64,000 bases of DNA from Pagrus major. Lineage: Eukaryota; Chordata; Actinopteri; Spariformes; Sparidae. The notes beneath the pieces were generated by a model. The model saw nothing but the letters and a program-made list of their open reading frames with translations. It made no database searches and was not told where the DNA came from. The stretch lies in assembly GCF_040436345.1 (NCBI RefSeq), contig NC_133230.1, forward strand, positions 14,642,197-14,706,196, in the 5' to 3' direction. The position numbers were made by a program, and so were the translations under genes. This document shows positions 33,839 to 46,780 of this stretch, in pieces; position 1 is the stretch's first letter, and each line of letters starts with the position of its first letter.

Positions 33839-36800
33839 ATGAACAGAACCATCCTCCAGATTTTTGCAGTCGGAATCTGCTTTGCAATCGGTAAGAAAAA
33901 ATTTAATATTTACACTTTTTTTTTTTTTTTTTTTTTTTTTCAAATGCACGTTTTTTTGTTATTATTTTCGCGCCGTTAACTCGTGGTTAAACGCCTAAAA
34001 ACAGCCTGTTTATAACTTTTGCTCATATTTGTTAGAGAGAAGGTTTAAAAGCTGTTCCACCACTAAATCCACGGTTTTTTACATGGAGTTTGGTGTGACT
34101 CTTTTGTTGAGGTTCGTTTCCGCAGTGTGCGCAGAAATCCTGTGTTCAGAATGACTTTTTCTTATTATTTATTTAGCTTTTACATCATTAGATAAGTCTG
34201 TTGATTTTTTTTCAGATTTGGCATCTGCATGGAGCTTTTTTTGTGTGTTTTACATGACTTAATTCAAAAAAGGCTCAACTCGACGTTATTTTCCTGTCAA
34301 ACACGTTTTGTTGGAGTTAAAAACGTTATTTAGGTTATGGGAGGTGTGCTCCATGTTTTTAATGTTTGCTGGCTCAGTGATGAAGCTCGGGGCTGTTTGA
34401 CTGGGTGTGTTCATGTCTCACACCAGTGGTGTGTTCACATCCTTTTAGGGCCAGCGGGGCCCCCCATAAAAAATGTGGCCACCCTTTTGATAAATATGAT
34501 AATTTGACTTGTGGTTTGGTTACTGACACGTCATGATGCTATCTTTCCCTGTTTTGTGGTTATTGTTGACTCACTGAGCTCATTTGACTTTTTCAGATTA
34601 GCCCATGTGATAATATCGCCTGTTTGTTTGTCATATTCAAATATCATCGTCACAAACAAAAAAACTGTTGAAATAGCTAGCTTAAAGTAATGATATAGCA
34701 GATGATGGACCTATTTCAAAAATAGGGCTAGTTAGCTACAAAAAGTTGAAATAGTTAGCCAGAGGAAATAGACGAACAGCTAGCTGAAAGTAATAGAAAA
34801 CACTCAGCTAAATGGTTAGCTAACAGTTGAAAAAGTTAGGTAAAAGTGTTAAAATAATGAGTAGTTGCCTAGTTGAAACGGTTAGCTAAAAGTAAAGAAC
34901 AAACAGTTGAAATAGGGCTGGTTAGCTAAAAGTAGGCTAATAGTCGAAGTAGTTAGCTAAAAGTAATGCTCCTGAGCTACAGCCGAACTGTTAACAGATG
35001 AACAGTTAGCTGAAAGTAATGGAAAAACACTTGAAACAGTTAGCTAAATGGTTAGCTAACAGTTATGAATAAACAGTTGAAATAGTCTGCTAAAACTAGA
35101 CTTATGGACAAGTTTTGACATAATTAGCTAACAAAAACGGACACAAAGTTGACACAGCTGAAAGTAGTAATGAGGATTCACTGGTTTTCTGCATCATAAC
35201 TCACAACAAACTAAATATTTGGGGACTGTTATGTGGGCTGAAATTTTAAAGAGGGCGACTGTGACTCTGTTAATCAATAATCACCAGTTTCCTGACATTG
35301 TATAGACGAGGTTTAAGCAACAGATACAACGCAACACAGAATGAGTTACTGATTCCCACAGATGAAGCAGAGTTTACCCTCCTTTGCACATCCCAGGATT
35401 TACTCTAATGCTGTTATTACAGGATGGGGTGAGGCAGCCTGTTTGTGGTACAAAGATGTTCCAGACGTTATTAAAAGGCTGAATCATGTCCCAACCTGCC
35501 GGCTATTGCATGAGAAATTCCTCACCTTGTAAGAATTGAGGCTTTGCCCAAGTTTCAAATTCCACTTCTACAGAGGGTCTGTGCCTGGGGGCACTGCCGA
35601 GGCCATTTGTTGTGCTATTATTGTGTTTTGAGGGCTATTGTAGTCAGGATCCCCTCAGCTGTGTTTTTTTTTTCGTCTCCTGTTTCAAACCACACCCTTT
35701 CTAGTGGCGACTATGATCCCATCCTAGCTGCTTTTACATACAATCCAGTGATAACTCTGACCTTTAAGCCTTCGAATCCGTTAACTTAAATAGTTGTTTG
35801 TGACACTAGTGTGATTCACAAATGCAGATAATTACATAGTGAGGTTTCGAATCTCCCTGTACAAGCGACCATGAGGGATGTTTGTGGGTGTGTGGACTCT
35901 GGCGAGAAGTAGATTTTAGATGGTGGTCTGGTTGGCTTTTGAAGTCAACATGTTACAGGCTACTGAGAGGTTTCCCTGAGCACCCAGCTGCTAGAAAAAT
36001 AGACAAACATATTTTTTTCCTCTGTAATCCAGATGTCAGTAAATTCCTTAAGTTGGGAGGAGAAAGTGCAGAGAGGCTGTTAACTGAAGAAGACCTTCTG
36101 AGATACTTTTTACCCATTGCCTTGTCCAGCTCTATTAAAAGATGTTCTTTCTAATGGACAAACCAGCTAAAAGTAATGAGTTAACAGATTGAATAGTTGG
36201 CTAAAAGTAAATAGGGCTAGTTAGCTTAAAAGTCATAGACAAACAGTTGAAATAGTTAGCCAAAGTTAATGGAAAAGTTAGCTGAAAGTAACAGTACAAC
36301 ACTTGAAACTATTCGCTAAATGTTTAGCTAACAGTAATGAATAAACTGTTGATATAGCTGCTTAAAAGTAGCCAATAATTAGCAAAAAGTAAATGGGGCT
36401 GGTTAGCCAAAAGTAATGGACGAACAGTTGAGACGGTTAGCTTATGGTAATAAACATTGGCTGAAAGTATGGAAAAACTGCTGAAACAGCTGGCTAAAAG
36501 TAGCCTAATGGACAAATGTTTGAAAGTTAGCTAGCTGAAAAGATGAACAGTTGATTTGGTTACTAACACATCATGATGCTATTTTTTCCTGGTTGTTTCC
36601 TGTATTGTTGTTTGTTGACTCACTGAGCTCATTTGACTTTTTCAGATTAGCCCATGTGATAATATCGCCTGTTTGTTTGACATATCCAAACATCATTGGA
36701 TGATGGTTAGCTTAAGGTAATAAACGTTGGCTGAAAGTATGGAAAAACTGTTGAAACAGGTGGCTAAAAGTAGCCTAATGGACAAATGTTTGAAAGTTAG

Positions 36801-39800
36801 CTAGCTGTAAAGATGAACAGTTGAAATAAGGCTAGTTAGCTAAAGGTAATTGACAAGCAGTCAGCTGTAAGTAATGGAAAAACAGCTGAAACAGTTAGCT
36901 AAATGTTTAGCTAACAGTAATGAATAAACAGTTGAAATAGCTGCCTAAAAGTAGCCAATAATTAGCTCAAAGTAAACGGGGCTAGTTAGCTAAAAGTAAT
37001 AGAGGAACAGTTGCGATAGTTAGCTAAAGGTAATGGGCGTTAGCTGACAGTATGAAAAGACAATTGAAAAAGTTAGCTAGCTGAAAAGATGAACAATTGA
37101 AATGGGGCCAGTTAGCTAAAAGTAATGGACGAACAGTTGGAATACTTAGCTAAAGGTGATGGACAAACGGTAAGCTGAAAGTAAGGGAAAAACACTTGAA
37201 ATAGTTAGCTGAATGGTTAGCTAAAAGACATGAATAAACACTTGAAAAGGTTGCTTAAAAGTAGCCATATGGATAAACAGTTGTAAAAGTTAGCTTACTA
37301 AAAAGATGAACAATTGAAATGGGGCTAGTGAGCTATAAGTACTGGACAAACAGCTGAAAGTAGTGGAAAAACACATGAAATGGTTAGCTGAATGGAATAA
37401 ATAACTTAATTAGTTGCCTAAAAGTAGCCTAATGGACAAACAGTTAAAAGCTAAAAATAAATCCAACAAACTCAATCTGAGCTGTCGTAATTAGGCGAGG
37501 CCTATCTGATTAATCTATTAGCCATCTTTCCCTCACAAAGATAGTATAAACTATGTAAACCCAGTAAAATCCAAAACTGACACCAGAATTAACTTCTTAT
37601 GCAGGCTGGACACCCAAATATAAGATCTCTAATGTCATTATCCTTCATCTCATCTCTACCAAACACGTTTTAAGTTATATTTTCTTAATCTGTCAAACAT
37701 TTCCTCTGGCTACTGTTCCCATCAGTCTGGCTGCTCCCATCCTTCAAGGACGTCGTCTCCGTGAGCTTTAAATCAACTTTACATCCAAATGCAAACCAAG
37801 AATATTTGCACAACGCAGCCGACCCTCATTATACTTTATACAAACATGTTTGCGTATTCGTCTCACGCAACGGCGGCACCTCTCAACTCTCAGTTTGGTT
37901 TGGTGTTTTAGGCGCATGAGTCACATTGTGAGTGTAATTTCAGCTTGTTGGTGACTGTTTTTGTTGCACACAGAAACATGAGAATAATACAAAGCTTTCA
38001 AAACATGGACTGATACCCGGGCGTGTTGCTGTTGGTCACAGTTGGATAGATTCATGTCGGTGGTTATGACGAAATGTTGTCACTAGAAACATCACTTGTT
38101 TGAAGAAGAAAGAAACTATTTTGAAGTCCTTTATGAAACAAGGGTGCCCTCAGGGGGGAGGCTTTGGTACTGATACCACACTATCAGCCACATCAGAGCT
38201 CTGATGCATCTGTATTCACTCTCTTGTATTAGAAACTGAACGGCTGATGCTCCAGGGTTTGTAGTTGAGGCGACTGAGCAGTAGAGGGCAGAATAAGGCT
38301 GAGTCTGCACATCGAGGGTGATGAGTAATGTGCCACACCTCAGAGCTCAAACACTCGCAGCATACAGTTGATTACCTTTTCTTTTATTCAGTTTTAGGCA
38401 GAGAAACCCACCAAGTACTCAACTATCATCTTCAAAAGTCACTTTACTGAAGAAACGGTGCTCGTGTAACTTAACTAGACTCATTTATTGAAGTTATTAA
38501 TCGCACCACGCCTTAATTTTAAACTTTTTAAACTTAATTTGAAACAATTTCTGTTGTTTCTTCACATTTAAGCCTGAAAATCTTCATGACTTAGCTCAGA
38601 TATACATGATAAAAAGAACAAAAAGTACAGATTTTGATTGTAAATGCTACATTTTCTCCCTCACATTCACCCCTCAGAAAGTAAAGTATAATTTTCAAGT
38701 ATTATGTATTGCCTTGCTCTTTTTTAAATAAAACAATCAGCCTAGAAAAAAGGATATACATCTTTATAAATACCTTCTTTTTTTTTCCAACTTTAAAGTA
38801 TGTTGTTTCTGCGTCTCTTCCCTTGGAGGAGAAAACTCAAATGCTTTAGTACAACTGTGAGCTACTTCTACTGTTTCTATTTTATCTACATGTCCGACAT
38901 ATACTGTACATTTTACTCCACTACATTACTTTGATTAATAAAGTCACTTATTACTTTGCAGATTGAGATTTTATATACAAAATATATGACTTTAACTCAC
39001 ATTTTATCCACCTGGGCAGGTCTTAATCTACCTGATTTGATAGCCTCATACTGTACGTACTGGAAACTCTGCTGTAGATACATAATGTATATAAATATAT
39101 ATAGATATAACTTGTTAGATATAATATCAATTTGCTGGTTACTGTGACAGTTGGTGTCGGACATTTTTCAGGACTTCCGGCGAGTCGTCCTCACTGAAAG
39201 GCCGTGGCTGCTTTTCTCAGGCGTGTCCTCTATGTTATGCAAGAGTGTAACAGTGTGTGTTTGTTTGTTTGTTTTTCACCTCTTATGGAGAGAAGTTTAT
39301 TTAATTCACGCTAAACAACTTGTAAACAACTGGAGTAAATCAGGGATGCCCCCCAAATTTTGGCCCACCAGATATTTCTTAGTGAAAACCATTAAGAGTC
39401 TAAATAATCGAATAGTTTACTCATTAAAGCTCTTGCCAATTAATGATTTTTATATTTTAAAATAACTTTAAAAGATATATAAAAGGAAGGAAGCCATGTC
39501 ATTTTGTGGATTTAGCATTCAGTCTTTATCAAGTATGTTTTCATCTGTGTGGAGGGTGTTGACGATGGTGTGGTAAGTTTCCAGTCAAGACAGAATTGAT
39601 TTGAACTACCTGCACTTGAACAACACGTACCAGGACGAAGGTTTTTGACGTGCATGAGAGAGAAAAAATGTCACACCTGTACTTTTTACCAACAAATGAA
39701 CCCTGCAGACATGTAGCGCTACATGTAACGTGCCAATCTTATCTGCCTCTTTTATCCAGAACCGGATCTTTTAAAGAAAAGTCCTGTTGTGTCTAGAATC

Positions 39801-42800
39801 TGTTGCAAACAAAGTCTGGCTGTAACTGAACACGATTAGCTTAACTGTCCCCGTGCAACCGCGTTGAACTCCCCTCACCTCCACAGTGATTTTTTTTGCA
39901 GAAATGCAGATTTGTTTTTGCATTAATGACCCAGTAGTGTTTCGAGGATCAGGTCAGACTTGATTTCAGATGTCTCCTCCCAGACAGCAGCCAGGGAAAA
40001 CGGTGACGTGAGCAACATGTCAGTCAGCATTGCAGAGCGATGAAGTCAGGTGCCAGGTGTGGCGGCACCGAGGTCATGTGACACTTTGGTACTCGGTGAT
40101 TTAACTTGTATTGCTGGTTATAAGTGAAAAATCCAGTTATTATCTACTCGACTCATTCTGATGATTTTTAGTCCACAAAACATTTCTGTAGCTTCACAGT
40201 AAAAACAGCTTTGCATAATTGTCCTAATCAACTGAAGTAGATGAAGACTGAGTGGATAATGACTGAATTTTAATTTTGGGGTGAACTTATCCTTTAAGAC
40301 ATGAGTCACAGAACATTATTGCAGAGAAAGTGAGTCAGATATCTGATATCGGTGCATTTTTTTTGACACATTTCTGGAGGTTTTTAGTCAGATAAAGACA
40401 TTTTTCTTTCATCATCTGTTTCATCTTGTATTTTTTTAACTGAATGTTTGAGAATATCTGTTATTAGGAGCAATGAGACGACATGACGGTCGGCAAAAAG
40501 TCTCTAAATTGTGAGCTCTACTTGAACTCAGGTGTAACCGAAACCGGCGTGACAGGGGTGTGGAGCACACAAAGGTGTAGGTGTGTCAGGATTATCCCGC
40601 AAGATTGTGATTGAAATGGCGCTGATCCACAGGATCATATGACTTCTATTTTGTCACATGTTTATGAATCTCTTGACACATTTGTTTGTTTTAATTTTTG
40701 TGCTGGAGTTTAGTAACTTGTGGTGTTTCTCAATTCTCCTCCATTAACTCGTGTTCGTACCGCAGACGTGACATAGGTCGAGCTGAAAATATCACTGCAT
40801 GTGACTCTTGAGTGTGATGTGATGTGTGGACGGTATTACACACAAGTAGAGGAGTTACTCAGCTGGAAAAAATGTTGATCAATTCATGAGTCAGCTCAGC
40901 AAACATGTGAACAATACAGCAATAAATCTTTAGAAAAATAATACTTTTGCTTTGTCAAATATTGAATTAGCCGTCACCTCTACTTGAGTAACTGCTTCAC
41001 ACGTTAGCCTGTGTGAATGAAAACTTAAGCTTCAATGTGAGACTATGCTAACGTGATATTATTCATTATTTCTGAAAGAAGAAGAAATGGCACGTTGTTC
41101 TTCTTAAAGATAAAGATATATGTTTATATCTCCAGATTTTAATTTGAAACTGCATCAAATACCAGCAACCTTAATATGCCTGATGCTTACATCATGGTCC
41201 ATGCAATATTCCTTGAGAAATAAATGAAAATGTCAACAAAAAAAATGGCCTGTCTCTCAATGTTAAGGAAATTGAGGAAAAAATTCCCGGATCCGCACCA
41301 AAACTTCTTGAGGTCTATTCTGGGCCGAGACCGATCCTGCATACAAGTTTCATGGAAATCTGTTGAGTAGTTTTTGTGTAATCCCTGTCGCAAACCAACA
41401 AAACGTCATTTTTCATGTGTTTCCAACGCAAAATTACAATTATGATGAAACTAAGGAAGGAAATTAATGAAAAATATTGTATTTAACAATTTTAGTCAAC
41501 AGATTAAAATAGATGACGAAACAAAAACAGATATTATACATCACATATATATATTTTATCTCATAACATATGTATATGTATGTACGCATTTATATATAAA
41601 CAGTGTTGTAATTCTGTCTCTACAAAATAGCAGCACATCGTCTCTCGACAGACAGATCTGATCGTGTCTACTCGTCTCTTAAAGAGAAACTATAATCACT
41701 CAGTCCGACCTCGTCTTTGTCTTTCTCAGGCTCTTATCAGTCAGTGTTTGTCGGCCTGTCTGTTTGAGGACTATCACTCGGTTCCTTTACACTCAGGCAT
41801 TTTAAAGCTACACCCTCACTTAGTCTGGTATGACCAGCAGTTAACGGTAATGTTAGCAAAGAGTCAGATAAGATACGAAGCCGTTTCCTCTTCTGTCCGT
41901 ACCACCGTTTGCACTATCATGTTGTACTCGCCACTTGTGCGCTTTAAAGTTTTGTTAACCTTTTTTCTTTGGAGAGCCAAAACCTAAAATTTGATGGTGA
42001 GCTCGGGCTAAAAGCAACATGTTGTTCTGTGTTGTTACGACACAAAATGGTACAAGGATCCTAATTAACCTGAAGTGAATGACTTCCTTTGCAAAGTGTC
42101 TCTGCCTGTCGTGCTCGGATTATGAGAAACAATTAATAATAAGGAATCCTGAATATTTTAAGGCTATTTTACCAATTATATGAATCCATGTCCACATACC
42201 AACCCTCATCATGGCGTGCAAATCTGAGATGGGAGGGATTTTCCCTGCTGAGTCTTTAGAGTCATTGCGAAAGGCCTCATCGTACGCTGCAGGAGCTGAA
42301 TATTGTATTAATTTTATTTTTTTTAACAGTTGTGCTGAGAGTTTAGTAATTACGACGTTACAGTTTCGATCTTACAGTGATTTTTACTTTTCCGCTTCAG
42401 GTGGCACTGGTGCAAATTCACAAAATTGAGGCGACATATATGAATTTTATTTAAGAGGAGGGACTAATAAACTTACTCTAACTCTTTTTAATGGTTTTAA
42501 ATCACCGAGTGAATCTTGAGCAAACAATAAAGAAGAACAGGGAACATTACAGACACTTTTTATTGTAGTTTTTAGGATTACCGTGTGTACTTTCCGTCAC
42601 AGCTCCAGTCTCGGCCTCATTCTGTAAACTGGAGCGACTGGTTCCAACAACAACAGTTTCACCAGAGTTCCCTCCAGTTCTTCAGTATCTCCCCTCCCAT
42701 CTAATCATAGAGTAACAAATGAGGTTTACAGGTGCCCATTAGCTCCTCAGGTGTTCCTGAGACACATTATTCTACGATATAAGTATTTTGTATCACCTTG

Positions 42801-45645
42801 ACTGACTTTTGTTGGAGGTTTTGAGCTACAATCCTTTTAGCTGTTGGACCTTTTTGTCTGTATAAAGACACAGCTGGCACGCCGACCGTGTTAAAACGTG
42901 ATTTTAGTGTTATATCTCTAACATTTTGGGACGTGTTAGGGAAGGATTTTAAAAAAGAAAGAAAATCAAAGCAGCAGAGGCCGAGATATCCTGACTTCAT
43001 GTTCCCAATACAGCTCGAAAACACTAAAAATCCTCCTTTTCTGGTAAAAGCCTATTCGGCACAATTAATTATGTCTGTCTCGAAGCACAAACATCTTATT
43101 ATTTCATTACAAAAGTTTTAACCGAGGCTGTTTAAGCAGGGGGATTTTATGAAATCAAACCGACAACCTACGTAAGTTTAAATACACAAAGTGGAGGAAA
43201 AAACATAAAAAAGTTCATTGTTCTGACGCATTTAAAAGCTTTGAATTTCAGACATGGGGAACGACCAAAGTCCGGCCCCTCTTGGCACATCCAGACTGGT
43301 AATTTTAACCAGAATTTGAGACTTGCAGTGTGGTCAGATTGTTTTTGGTGGACACTTAATTCCCACAATCCAGAGCACAAAGGAAAAACACAAAACAAAT
43401 GTTGGACGGTGGCCTGAAAGTTTCAGGAAGATCAGAGAAATTAATTCCCATCAACATAAATTAAATTCCAAACTTTGATTGATGTGCGTGTGCATACCTG
43501 CCTGTCTTAGATCACCTGTTCTCATCACCTGTATGTTGCGTCACACTAATATAAAATTAAGTTTAAAATCAATGAAGTTCCCCATTTTTTTAAAGCTGTG
43601 GTTGTGAGTTAATTGTTGCCATTTTTTATTGCTTATTCGGTAGCTGTGTGATTTTTATTTATTGAAATTTAATTCCTGCGTCCCTTTTTATTTCCTGATG
43701 TTTGAATTTGTTCATGTTGCATGTCGTGCACTGTGCACGTGAGCTCGTTCCAGTTGGCCAAAGGCAAGCTTATGTCAACATAGCATGACTGTAAACCCAG
43801 TTTACCCAGATGCAAACTAATAATTAAATGTTACAGGGTTTAAGCAGGGTTAAAGACTGTGGTAACATGTAGCAGCTGTTAAATGTAACTCGTAAAATGG
43901 CTCAGGTTTGTTTTATGCAGCTGAAAATCCAGAATTTGTCTGAAGGTTTTGCTTGAATCAGAGGAGATGACCTCCAGGTGATACCAAGAGCTGGTATGAC
44001 GTTGACCATTAACCTCCTCTGTATCACAGGTCAAAGGTCACCCACTTGTCTTGCCCACAATTATAGTATAGAGATCCTGTCTAAATGCCAAACTGCACCA
44101 TCTAAGTGGATGGTAAACACTGAAACAGTCTCTGTTCTCAGCAAAAGCTTTAATTTCAGACGAACATGAAAAGATGTTTACTTGAATGCAGACATTTCTG
44201 TTTTAACTTCCTAATTATAGCCTGTTGCTAACCCGACTATTCGTCTTGTTTCCCCGCTCCCTTCCCATCAATCTCTCTCGATAACAGGTCAAGCTCTGCA
44301 GTGCTACAAATGCACCATTGGTGTTGGAGATCTGTGCATTACCAGCACAATCACCTGTGAAAGTGGAGAACACTGCTACAGTGGTGAAGGGAAAGCAGGT
44401 AAGGTGACTAAAAAATCTCACTGGACGACATTCTCAGAAAAGGTTTTCATAGACACTCAGATGACACTCAGCCAGCTCTCAAAGTGCAGCTCTAAAGCAC
44501 AACCTCATGCTTGTGAAAGCATCATTATCAAAATAATTAAACTGGTCGATCAACAGAAAGCTTTGCAAGAAAGCAACCAGAAAAATAAAAAAAACATCCT
44601 CCGTCATTTAATACGCTAGTTAGAAAGTGAACAGAGGTTAAGATGGTTAGCTAAAAGAATTGGATGAACAGTTTAAAAAGTCAACGTAAATTAGCTGTTG
44701 AAATAGTTGGCTAAGAATAATGTGAAACATAGTTTAAGTAGCTGGCTAAAAACTGTTGTAGTTAGCTAAAAGCTGTTGTAATAGTTAGCTCTTTAAATAG
44801 TTGATGTTGAAGTAATGTTTAAAATAGTTAGCTTTAAATAAGCAGTTGTAATAGTTTTCTTAACGTTATAATACAGTTATAATAGTTGCAGATATAGACA
44901 CAAACACATGTGGGGCTTTATGTTTATATCAGGCGTGACAGATCACAGAAGTGCCTCTTACCATTCTGAGATAGTTACTGAAGTGTTTTGAAATGGAGAT
45001 TATGATCGCTGATGTCTGTCTTCACTCACAGTAGATATACTCAAGTATCCACAGGCTCTCCTTTAAGATGTTGGCGTTAAATAATGCTTCCAGTCTAAGT
45101 CTGACAGCTGATTCATAATATCTTGACTGCCTATTTCCAAAATGGATTTAAAGGTTTGTTGTTTGTCCAAAAACAACAATAGCGGCTCCTCAAGTGGTTA
45201 GCATAGACGCTAACATAGCATCTGTTATATCATCACCTGGAGAGTTTAAAAACCCGGGAATCCCCAAAACTTGAGTAAGAAGGTCTTCACCCTTTAGCAA
45301 CATGCAGTGTATGAGTGCATACCACTCACTCTGCAAGCCAACCAACCATTTAAGCCCAACACAAAGAACAATAGACACTAACAGTGATCGTGTGTTTGTT
45401 GTCTCTCCACAGCTGGCGTGGTGGATATCAAGAGGAAGGGCTGTCTAGCAGTGGCCGAGTGCAACAAGACCAAAGATGTGAACATCCCCGGCACCAGTGC
45501 CAATTCTACCACCCTCTACAGTCTGACCAAGACGTGCTGCGACACCGACCTGTGCAACGCCGCGCCCGGTCTGCCCGGGACCTCCGGGCTCAGCCTGGCT
45601 CTGGCCACCGTCAGTGCTCTGTTTGTGGCCAACATCCTGGTTTGA
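33839..45645 (+). CDS. Ly6/uPAR family protein, ly6-A
   Basis: Exons 33839-33890, 44288-44398 and 45413-45645 join in phase to 131 residues. Exon 1 encodes a signal peptide (MNRTILQIFAVGICFAIG). Exon 2 starts the mature chain with LQCYKC, the LxCxxC signature of Ly6 three-finger domains. Exon 3 holds KGC, AEC and TKTCCDTDLCN, giving ten cysteines in family order. N-glycosylation sequons: NKT and NST. The tail (GLSLALATVSALFVANILV) is a hydrophobic GPI-attachment-type signal after a small-residue stretch. Expected location is the cell surface by lipid anchor; the ligand is unknown. Exon 1 lies 10.4 kb from exon 2, far more than in its neighbours; exon size and phase support the pairing, but only a transcript can prove it. 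No one-to-one ortholog is claimed. Confidence 0.78.
33891..34659 (+). other. Start of ly6-A intron 1
   Basis: A T-run at about 33,919-33,940 follows the donor. The rest is unremarkable AT-rich DNA up to a ~140-bp segment (34,506-34,645) that is repeated at about 36,550-36,705. Confidence 0.5.
34660..37470. repeat. Degenerate minisatellite, ~35-bp unit
   Basis: Dozens of imperfect copies of a unit like agttagctaaaagtaatgga + caaacagttgaaat fill 34,660-35,170 and 36,155-37,470. A non-repetitive 1-kb segment separates the blocks. Higher-order duplication is visible: about 36,440-36,540 (gtatggaaaaactgctgaaa, then agcctaatggacaaatgttt) recurs at 36,720-36,830. Short satellites of the same unit are at 44,640-44,860 and 50,965-51,075. 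Confidence 0.8.
37471..40114. other. Gene-free part of ly6-A intron 1
   Basis: No exon recognised. Contains a family F repeat at about 38,760-39,010 and a 'gcagtagagggcagaa' motif at 38,278 of the kind often seen at fish repeat ends. Confidence 0.5.
40115..40298. mobile_element. Short family B element
   Basis: About 184 bp with 'cacaaaacatttctgtagcttcacag' and 'caactgaagtagatg', ending gggtgaacttatcctttaa. These match the left arm and inverted right end of the element at 733-1,572. Confidence 0.65.
41187..41405. repeat. Interspersed repeat with LINE/SINE-like 3' end
   Basis: Contains 'tattctgggccgagaccgat', 'caagtttcatggaaatctgt' and 'gtagtttttgtgtaatccc', followed by 'aaaccaacaaaac'. I recognise this as the conserved end of a widespread fish retroposon, possibly RTE-related. 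The class is tentative. Confidence 0.45.
41406..44287. other. Distal part of ly6-A intron 1
   Basis: AT-rich; no exon, RNA gene or complete element recognised. It ends in a pyrimidine-rich acceptor (ctctctcgataacag, ending 44,287). Confidence 0.45.
44640..44860. repeat. Small array of the 'gttagctaaaag' minisatellite
   Basis: Several degenerate copies of the unit from 34,660-37,470, now in ly6-A intron 2. Confidence 0.6.
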
Positions 45646-45814
45646 CAGCAAACCAGATGACATAGAGTGAATACACACTTATAAAACACACATACAGGCC
45701 TTGTGTGTACTATCCTCAAGGTGTATTGCACTTTTTTAAATTTCGCACGTGTTTATGTCGGTTAAAATTAAATTCCCTCTTTTCTATGTATAATTTTAGT
45801 TGTTATTGGGCAAT

Positions 45815-46228
45815 TTAAAGGAGACATATTGTGCCCTCCGTCTGAAATGTTTTGTTTTAGCTGCCTGTCTCTTTAAGACCTAGTCTGCTCTGATTGGTCA
45901 GCTCACACATGTCTGAACCAGCACCGCTAACAACAACAGGAGCGGCTGTGCTAAATCAATTCGTATGTGCCAAACAAGCCGCCAGGCAAAAACTATATAA
46001 ATGTGTGATGTGGTGACGTAGCGTGATGTCACAAAGTCACAGAATTAAAGGCGGGGCTACTGACGAGGCATTTCAGGAGCAGTGTTTTCTGTAGGAGAGA
46101 GGAGCTTCTGTTGATGCGGACTTGGGCCTTTTTTTTTTTTACTTTAAAGATGTTTTACATGCACAAGAATGTATAAAACAGTGAAGGAAAGAAAAATAAG
46201 AAAAAAAAGCATAATATGTCTCCTTTAA
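45815..46228. mobile_element. MITE, family D
   Basis: Clean terminal inverted repeats of about 20 bp: TTAAAGGAGACATATTGTGC at the left and its inverse gcataatatgtctcctttaa at the right. About 414 bp, non-coding. It lies 170 bp after the ly6-A stop and could be within its 3' UTR. Confidence 0.85.
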
Positions 46229-46408
46229 AATGTAAAACAAGCATGTAACACTGACATCAGAGATGATTTAAAGTCCATATCATATATTTAAACTGCCCTG
46301 CGATTAACTTTCACCACTTGATTGAGCAGTAAGTTAAATTACAGGGCTGTCGGTGTCACCAGCTGAATTACACGCCAGGCATTTCATTGTATAGCTCCAG
46401 TAAATCAC

Positions 46409-46780
46409 TTAAAGGAATAGTCCGACATATTGTGAGATATGCTCATCCACCTTTTGAGCCAAGAGTTGGATGAGGAGGTTGGTACCACCCTTTTTATCTG
46501 TCTGACGCTTAGCTTAGCTTAGCATAAAGACTGGAAACAGAGGGAAACAATTAGCCCGGCTCTGTCTGAAGGCAAAAGGTTTGCCTGTAAGTTGTGTTTA
46601 TCACACAGAGCTTTAAAGGTGTTGTAAGCTTATTGTTTACCATTGGAAAGAGCTAGGCTAGCTGCTTCCATCTGTTTCCAGTTTTTATGCTAAGCTAACC
46701 TTATCGGGCTTCATGTTATCCACACCTACATGAAGAAGGGGAATGTGCATATTTCTCATAATGCTGAACTAGCCCTTTAA
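46409..46780. mobile_element. MITE, family A, copy 2 (best preserved)
   Basis: Inverted ends: TTAAAGGAATAGTCCGACAT at left, ...aatgctgaactagccctttaa at right. Inside are 'gcttagcttagcataaagac', 'ctggaaacagagggaaac' and 'gctaggctagctgcttcc', the diagnostic family segments. This is the best reference copy in the window. Confidence 0.8.

Noticed and set aside
35544-36154. Two open frames (81 and 90 codons) between minisatellite blocks
   Set aside because: No start context, family similarity or splice signals; the second carries a T-run. Treated as intronic.
43996-44030. Short Met-start peptide (MTLTINLLCIT) ending at CACAG|GTCAAAGG as an alternative ly6-A exon 1
   Set aside because: Only 34 coding nt against 52 in every other member, a weak donor, and no TATA box upstream. 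The exon at 33,839 fits in size, phase and promoter spacing.
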